Below are positions 15,543 through 20,132 of a stretch of DNA of 20,132 bases, piece by piece. Every line of letters begins with the position of its first letter. Position 1 is the first letter of the stretch. Below the pieces are notes generated by a model, which saw only the letters and a program-made list of their open reading frames with translations, ran no database searches and was not told where the DNA came from. The stretch is from Cellvibrionales bacterium UBA1969 (GTDB taxonomy: Bacteria; Pseudomonadota; Gammaproteobacteria; Pseudomonadales; UBA7434): NCBI GenBank assembly GCA_002339085.1, contig DDDX01000059.1, positions 18,844-38,975 of the forward strand, in the 5' to 3' direction. Made by a program: the position numbers and the translations under genes.

Positions 15543-16604
15543 ATGGCAAAAACAACAAAAATCACTAAACCCAGTAATTTAACGAGCAGCGATTCTGAAG
15601 ATAATTACAGCCTAGAATCAGCTCTATCTGAGCGCATTGAACATACGGCAATCATTGGCGCTGACTTATCGGGCTTACGGTTCGACCAAATAGCCGCTAA
15701 AGTCTTTCCTGACTATTCACGCGGCAAGCTACAAACATGGATCAATTCTGGTGAATTAACCGTCAACGGAAATACCGCTAAAACGCGGCAAAAATTATTC
15801 AGCGGTGCTGAATTACGCTTATCCGCAGAGTTCTCTCCCGCATCTGAGTGGCAAGCAGAAGATAAACCAATTAATATTGTTTTCGAGGATGAGCATTTAT
15901 TGGTCATTAATAAGGCGGATAACTGCGTAGTTCACCCCGCGCCTGGCCTGCAATCCGGCACACTGGTAAATAGTATCTTAGCCCATTCTCCCAGCAATGT
16001 GGCTCTGCCCCGAGGTGGCATTGTGCATCGACTCGACAAAGACACCACAGGCTTAATAATGGTGGCAAAAAGTCTTATTGCTCATACTAGCTTAGTCAGG
16101 CAATTGCAGGCACGCAGTGTAAGTAGAATCTATCGCGCCGTCGTCAGGGGCACATTTATATCGGGCGGAACAATTGATGCCGCCATGGCAAGACATCCCT
16201 CGGCAAGAACTAAGATGGCGGTCGCCAGTAATGCTGACAGTCATGGCGCCAAACCTGCTATCACTCACTACCGCATTGCCGAGCGATTTCAAAATCACAA
16301 TGAATTAACAATTAAATTGGAGACCGGTCGCACGCATCAAATTCGGGTTCATATGGCGCATTTAAAACGCCCCTTAGTCGGTGATAAAACCTATAACCCT
16401 CGCTACCAAAAAATCGCCGGTATCAGCGAAACTTTGGACAGCGCCCTGCGATCATTCCCTCGTCAGGCACTACATGCCTTTGAATTGGCCTTTGACCACC
16501 CAGTGACTGAACAGCGTTGTAACTTTCAATGCGAAGCCCCTGCTGACTACCAACAATTGATTCAATCACTGCGTAACGAAGAAAATCACCAAAATGACGA
16601 ATAA
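15543..16604 (+). CDS. rluD: 23S rRNA pseudouridine synthase RluD
   Basis: Forms pseudouridines in helix 69 of 23S rRNA (positions 1911, 1915 and 1917 in E. coli), needed for normal subunit joining. The 353 residues include an S4 RNA-binding domain (LRFDQIAAKVFPDYSRGKLQTW begins at 45) and the synthase domain with GGIVHRLDKDTTGL, whose Asp165 is the catalytic residue. RTHQIRVHMAH, PLVGDKTYNP and FPRQALHAF follow, as in E. coli RluD. The polar tail before the S4 domain is about 25 residues longer than in E. coli (326 residues), hence the greater length. No strong Shine-Dalgarno is visible, and no later Met fits better. The 3' end overlaps pgeF by 11 bases. Confidence 0.95.
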   Translation: MAKTTKITKPSNLTSSDSEDNYSLESALSERIEHTAIIGADLSGLRFDQIAAKVFPDYSRGKLQTWINSGELTVNGNTAKTRQKLFSGAELRLSAEFSPASEWQAEDKPINIVFEDEHLLVINKADNCVVHPAPGLQSGTLVNSILAHSPSNVALPRGGIVHRLDKDTTGLIMVAKSLIAHTSLVRQLQARSVSRIYRAVVRGTFISGGTIDAAMARHPSARTKMAVASNADSHGAKPAITHYRIAERFQNHNELTIKLETGRTHQIRVHMAHLKRPLVGDKTYNPRYQKIAGISETLDSALRSFPRQALHAFELAFDHPVTEQRCNFQCEAPADYQQLIQSLRNEENHQNDE

Positions 16605-17415
16605 GACTATTGCTGAACCCATCGACGAAACTTCAATCATACGTCCTATTTGGCCAGCCCCCGACCACATTCATGCCGGCGTCACGACACGTATAGGAGG
16701 TTACAGTGAGCAAGCTTTTGAGCAAGGCAATATGGCCAATCATGTCGGCGACGACCCAGGTCATGTCGAAAAAAATCGGCAGCGATTGGCCGATCATGAA
16801 GCGCAACTCTGTGACAAGGAATTGCATTGGCAATGGCTGAAACAAAGTCACAGCGATCACTGCGTCGAGATCCATCAGAGCCAAGTCCGCCCAATAGCAG
16901 CCGATGCAGTGATCACTGCATCGTCAATGACCAATTGCGTGGTCTTGTCCGCCGATTGCCTACCTATCCTTTTAACCAACGCCGACGGAAGTCAAGTGGC
17001 CGCTATCCATGCCGGTTGGCGCGGTCTAGCAAAGGGAATTATCAGCAATACGGCGTCACTTTTTCGCCAATCTTTGAAAGTGAAAAAAATTCCATCAAGC
17101 CCCATTTATGCTTGGCTTGGCCCTGCCATAGGCCCCAATTCCTTTGAAGTCGGTGACGACGTCAAACAGGCTTTTGCCAGCCAAGATCATCATAGCCAAC
17201 TTAACTACCCGCTCGCTTTTACCCCGCATGGCCATAAAAAGTACCTCGCGGACCTGTATCAACTAGCCACATTGGAACTGCATCACAATGGTATTCATCA
17301 CGTTTATGGCGGCGGTTTTTGCACCTTTCGCGAAAGTGACCGATTTTTTTCCTACCGTCGCTCATCATCTACTGGCCGAATGGCCAGCTACATCTACCGC
17401 CGAGATAAACCATAG
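16594..17415 (+). CDS. pgeF: Purine nucleoside phosphorylase PgeF (YfiH, laccase-domain)
   Basis: A 273-residue protein of the YfiH/DUF152 family. Members act as purine nucleoside phosphorylase/adenosine deaminase; E. coli YfiH is also reported to correct wrongly incorporated L-Ser in peptidoglycan. Three metal ligands are in place: His86 in WLKQSHSDH, Cys122 in SADCLPIL and His139 in AAIHAGWRG. The N-terminal HAGVTTRIGG and C-terminal GGFCTFRESDRFFSYRR are typical. The usual QVH and NLG motifs read QSH and NMAN here, mild departures. The start overlaps the rluD end by 11 bases in another frame, implying translational coupling, and the pairing is conserved across gammaproteobacteria. clpB, the usual next gene, is absent here. 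Confidence 0.92.
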   Translation: MTNKTIAEPIDETSIIRPIWPAPDHIHAGVTTRIGGYSEQAFEQGNMANHVGDDPGHVEKNRQRLADHEAQLCDKELHWQWLKQSHSDHCVEIHQSQVRPIAADAVITASSMTNCVVLSADCLPILLTNADGSQVAAIHAGWRGLAKGIISNTASLFRQSLKVKKIPSSPIYAWLGPAIGPNSFEVGDDVKQAFASQDHHSQLNYPLAFTPHGHKKYLADLYQLATLELHHNGIHHVYGGGFCTFRESDRFFSYRRSSSTGRMASYIYRRDKP

Positions 17416-17494
17416 AATAATGTTTTATAGCCCGTTCAGCATATGCACAAATTCCTGTCTTCCTTTCTCAATCTACATATTCGAGAGGGATAAA

Positions 17495-17510
17495 AGCCAT
17501 TAGAATGGCT
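17495..17510 (+). repeat. Small hairpin AGCCAT-TAGA-ATGGCT
   Basis: A perfect six-base stem with a four-base loop in the 137-base gap between pgeF and the esterase gene. No T run follows on either strand, so it is a poor terminator candidate. It could be an mRNA 3'-end structure or an operator. Confidence 0.35.
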
Positions 17511-17552
17511 TGATAGAATTAATGCTGTTCAATCACATCATAGAGGTCAACA

Positions 17553-18485
17553 ATGAGCTGGCAATGCACCCTAAGTAACGTAGTGATGCGTCTAAGCAAA
17601 TGGTATATGCGCGGCAAAGATTTCACCGCAGCCAAAACTGCGATGATAAAAATGGCCGATAAACCTGCCGAGAAAGCACCCTTTCCTGATGGCGCCACGG
17701 TGGAAAAAGTGCAAGTTTCAAAGGTGAACTGCGAGTGGGTTTATGATGCCTCATTAACGGAAGAGCAAAAACAACAGGTTATTCTTTATTTTCACGGCGG
17801 TGGTTTTTTTGCGGGGTCGCCAGCCACCCACCGCGATGCCGCCCACCGACTTTCAGTTTCAGCTAGAATGCGCACCCTTTTAGTCGATTACAGCCTCACC
17901 CCCGATCATGTTTTTCCTGTTGCTCTCAATCAAGCGGTCAGCGTGTATCAACAGCTATTATCCTCCGGCATTAGCGCCAATAAAATTGCTTTTGGTGGTG
18001 ATTCTGCTGGTGGCAATATGACCTTAGCCGTCATGAAACAATTACAGCGCCAAGGCATCGAGTTGCCTTTCGCTGGATTTTGCATCTCGCCTTGGGCTGA
18101 TCTGACTCATAGTGGGGACTCTTGGCAACGCAATCGATACAAAGAAGCGATGATCCCGCAGGCTCTATTGAAAAATGCAGCCTTAGTTTATGCCTCGGGT
18201 GAACCATTAGACAACCCGCTTATTTCACCCGTCTTTGCCGACATGCAAGATTTTCCGCCACTTTATATAATTGCAGGTGGCACAGAAATATTAGTCGATG
18301 ATGCTAATCGTATTGAACAGCAAGCACAACGTTGCGGCGTTAAAGTTGAAAAAAAGATTTGGGCTAAAGCACCACACGCGTTCACCACCATGGCGAGCTT
18401 TTTACCCGAAGGCAGAGAGGCAATTAATGATATCGGTAACTTCTTAACTACGACCCAAAGCAGTGCACTAAAGGCTGCAGAATAA
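17553..18485 (+). CDS. Alpha/beta hydrolase, HSL (family IV) esterase
   Basis: A 310-residue cytosolic esterase/lipase-type hydrolase of the hormone-sensitive-lipase family. The oxyanion motif HGGGFF is at 81-86 and the nucleophile elbow GDSAGG at 149-154 (Ser151). The acid is probably Asp249 in EILVDDA, and the base His275 in APHAF. There is no signal peptide. Such enzymes usually cleave short acyl esters; the real substrate cannot be read from the sequence. An AGAGG site (17542-17546) six bases before the ATG supports the start. It follows pgeF after 137 bases, in the place clpB holds in E. coli and Pseudomonas, and precedes nadE; neither neighbour suggests a shared pathway. Confidence 0.9.
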   Translation: MSWQCTLSNVVMRLSKWYMRGKDFTAAKTAMIKMADKPAEKAPFPDGATVEKVQVSKVNCEWVYDASLTEEQKQQVILYFHGGGFFAGSPATHRDAAHRLSVSARMRTLLVDYSLTPDHVFPVALNQAVSVYQQLLSSGISANKIAFGGDSAGGNMTLAVMKQLQRQGIELPFAGFCISPWADLTHSGDSWQRNRYKEAMIPQALLKNAALVYASGEPLDNPLISPVFADMQDFPPLYIIAGGTEILVDDANRIEQQAQRCGVKVEKKIWAKAPHAFTTMASFLPEGREAINDIGNFLTTTQSSALKAAE

Positions 18486-18651
18486 AACGGCAGCGTAAGA
18501 AGCCAATAAATTAAAACAGATTACTGATAGCCGCTTAACAGCCTTTTTAAATCCAATTATCATTGCTATTATCGAGCATGCTAAACAACACAGGTAATGA
18601 TCTTTTTAATGTATTATTCCGTATTAATTAATATTTAAGAGCCACCCCTTT

Positions 18652-19488
18652 ATGATGAAAAAAACTGACATAATTACTGCCATGAAAGTTCAACCCACGA
18701 TCGATCCTGCGGCTGAAATCAGCACTCGGATTAATTTCATTAAACGACAATTAGTTAGCGCAGGTCTTCGCCACTTAATCTTAGGAATTAGTGGCGGCAT
18801 CGATTCAACAACCTGTGCTCGACTGGCCCAACTGGCTGTTGATGAACTGAACCAGGAGTCCGGCCAGAATGACTATCAATTTATCGCGGTTCGACTGCCC
18901 TATGAAACACAAAAAGACGAAGCTGACGCACAGCTTGCATTAGACTTTATTCAGCCCTCACAACGGCTAGCAGTCAATATCAAATCCGGTGCTGACGGCA
19001 TTCATGGCGAAGTCATTGAAGCCTTCACTACGGCCGGCCTTACCCTGCCTGATGATGCAGGACAAGATTTTGCTAAAGGCAATCTTAAAGCACGCAGTCG
19101 TATGGCTTGCCAATACGACATTGCAGCGTTAGTCGGCGGCTTAGTACTGGGTACCGATCACTCAGCTGAAAATATCACTGGCTTTTATACCAAGTGGGGA
19201 GATGGTGCCTGTGATTTAATTCCCTTGTTTGGTCTAAGCAAACGACAAGTCAGGGAACTGGCTAGGCATATGGGAGCCCCTGAAAAGCTAATTACCAAAG
19301 CACCGACAGCTGATTTGGAATGTTTAGATCCTCAAAAAGCAGACGAGCAAGCACTTGGCCTTAGTTATGAACAGATCGATGATTTTCTTGAAGGTAAATC
19401 ACAGGATGCTGCAGTGGATGAAAAATTAGTTGCCATTTATAATCGCACGCAACATAAGCGCGAGCCCATACCCAGTATTTATGACTAG
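18652..19488 (+). CDS. nadE: Ammonia-dependent NAD+ synthetase
   Basis: Last step of NAD synthesis: adenylation and amidation of nicotinate adenine dinucleotide using ammonia. The 278 residues (E. coli 275) form a single synthetase domain without the N-terminal glutaminase of longer NadE forms. The ATP pyrophosphatase loop is ISGGIDS (46-52). QFIAVRLPYE, GNLKARSRMACQY, VLGTDHSAENITGFYTKWGDG, KAPTADLE and the C-terminal HKREPIPSIYD all match the E. coli type. The gene opens ATG-ATG and either codon could serve; the N-terminus aligns with E. coli from there. The 166-base gap before it has no clear terminator; TATTAT near 18615 could be a -10 but I found no good -35. Confidence 0.95.
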   Translation: MMKKTDIITAMKVQPTIDPAAEISTRINFIKRQLVSAGLRHLILGISGGIDSTTCARLAQLAVDELNQESGQNDYQFIAVRLPYETQKDEADAQLALDFIQPSQRLAVNIKSGADGIHGEVIEAFTTAGLTLPDDAGQDFAKGNLKARSRMACQYDIAALVGGLVLGTDHSAENITGFYTKWGDGACDLIPLFGLSKRQVRELARHMGAPEKLITKAPTADLECLDPQKADEQALGLSYEQIDDFLEGKSQDAAVDEKLVAIYNRTQHKREPIPSIYD

Positions 19489-19772
19489 ATATATATTGCT
19501 TAGGACCCAATAACTAACATATGGTCAATTAAGACTAACGTTTTTATTCCAAATAGACGCGGCTTTTACATCCATATATTGTAAGGCTCGAAAGCTGATA
19601 CGATGGAATATTCATCCACAGACTATTCTCAACACTCTATGCACAGTTTTGTCGACCGATATTGATCGACCACCTCCTTTCATAGCTAGTTTATCTGGCT
19701 AAAGGGCTTAAAACTTGAACCTAGACATAATATAAGGGTAAAAAAACAGGTTGAGAACTGAATCTTAAAATT
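19489..19772. other. Intergenic region between convergent nadE and ispH
   Basis: These 284 bases lie between two gene ends. They contain an imperfect 20-base palindrome at 19651-19670, with GTCGA and TCGAC as outer arms and CGAT-type symmetry inside. A loose CCTTT/AAAGG inverted repeat spans about 19675-19710. I see no coding potential or recognised RNA. A DnaA-box-like ATCCACA near 19614 is a lone, imperfect match. Confidence 0.5.
19740..19760 (-). terminator. Possible weak terminator of ispH
   Basis: On the minus strand, CAGTT-CTC-AAC(C)TG forms a short five-pair stem with one bulged base, followed directly by seven T's, 13 bases past the ispH stop. The T run and position fit a terminator; the weak stem keeps this tentative. 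Confidence 0.35.
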
Positions 19773-20132
19773 TTATTTAACAGGGGAGCGTAAATCCTTT
19801 GGCATAGAAAAAATTATGTTTTCTGGCACACCTTCTTGCTGTTGCGGCTCACAAGCACCTAGAGATTGTAAGTAGTCCAGCACTTCATCAACTAAAACCT
19901 CAGGGGCAGAAGCACCAGCTGATACGCCGATAGCCTTTTTATTCGCCAACCACAGAGGGTTAATATCGGCTGCAGTATCGATCAAGTAGGCATCGGCACC
20001 CAATCGTTCGGCTAATTCTCGCAGTCGATTTGAATTGGAACTAGTCGATGAACCAACCACTAATAGTATGTCACATTGCTGAGCCAATTCACGAACTGCA
20101 TCTTGCCGATTTTGAGTCGCATAACAAATATC
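19773..20132 (-). CDS. ispH: IspH (LytB), 4-hydroxy-3-methylbut-2-enyl diphosphate reductase, C-terminal part
   Basis: Partial gene entering from the right edge in frame; the last 119 codons and the stop are present. IspH is the iron-sulfur enzyme that ends the MEP isoprenoid pathway, releasing IPP and DMAPP. The visible part opens DICYATQNRQDAVRELAQQ, whose Cys matches the third [4Fe-4S] ligand (Cys197 of E. coli). SSNSNR (substrate-binding Ser-Ser-Asn) and AGASAPEVLVDEVL follow. The end, ENIIFSMPKDLRSPVK, is typical. The true start is outside the window, so any internal ATG or TTG start would be false. It converges on nadE across 284 bases. Confidence 0.95.
   Translation of the reverse strand, partial: DICYATQNRQDAVRELAQQCDILLVVGSSTSSNSNRLRELAERLGADAYLIDTAADINPLWLANKKAIGVSAGASAPEVLVDEVLDYLQSLGACEPQQQEGVPENIIFSMPKDLRSPVK

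Noticed and set aside
19605..19625. DnaA-box-like sequence suggesting a replication origin
   Set aside because: A single imperfect match, no cluster of boxes, no AT-rich unwinding region, and no dnaA/dnaN or gidA nearby.
1..20132. Search for a defence system, CRISPR array, biosynthetic cluster or other undescribed multi-gene system
   Set aside because: All sizeable frames are accounted for by recognisable families, mostly core metabolism. No tandem direct repeats, nuclease or helicase clusters or unknown-gene operons were found.

Overview
The window looks like ordinary chromosome from a marine-type gammaproteobacterium. The closest fit is the Pseudomonas/Cellvibrionales side of the class. 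Reasons: IlvC and IlvY are of the gammaproteobacterial type, the gene neighbourhoods (ilvIH with pssA and msrPQ; bamD facing rluD-pgeF) are typical of that group, and base composition is moderate, mid-40s % GC over most of the window. Nearly everything is housekeeping. I see no insertion sequence, CRISPR array, prophage, toxin-antitoxin or defence system.

Layout. 1-1198 (minus): start of tgt and complete queA, the queuosine tRNA-modification genes. 1365-1561 (plus): a strong promoter and tRNA-Leu(CAA). 1819-3816 (plus): a large DUF3604 lipoprotein. 3888-6494 (minus): pssA-msrP-msrQ. 6564-9146: divergent ilvY/ilvC with a shared promoter-operator region. 9162-9190: a bidirectional terminator. 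9210-11571 (minus): ilvI-ilvH. 11813-15397 (minus): bamD then clpB, with a heat-shock-like promoter before clpB. 15543-17415 (plus): rluD-pgeF, overlapping. 17553-18485 (plus): HSL-family esterase. 18652-19488 (plus): nadE. 19773-20132 (minus): the 3' end of ispH.

How the genes work together. IlvI-IlvH (acetohydroxyacid synthase) and IlvC (the next step) carry out the first two reactions of valine and isoleucine synthesis. IlvY probably switches ilvC on in response to their intermediate. MsrP and MsrQ repair oxidised methionine in envelope proteins. BamD assembles outer-membrane proteins, PssA makes the phosphatidylethanolamine precursor, and ClpB rescues aggregated proteins.

The most striking anomaly is inside queA. 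GC jumps from about 29% (1-660, which includes tgt) to about 46% (661-1200), and the protein changes from 5 Lys/13 Arg in residues 1-180 to 20 Lys/5 Arg in residues 181-341. The break falls in the conserved APTAGLHF motif and keeps the reading frame. It is either a homologous-recombination mosaic or, just as plausibly, a chimeric assembly join with a low-GC gammaproteobacterium. Second in interest is the ilvY-ilvC pair: an E. coli-like (class II) ilvC in inverted orientation, with its regulator, sits where pseudomonads carry a short class I ilvC.
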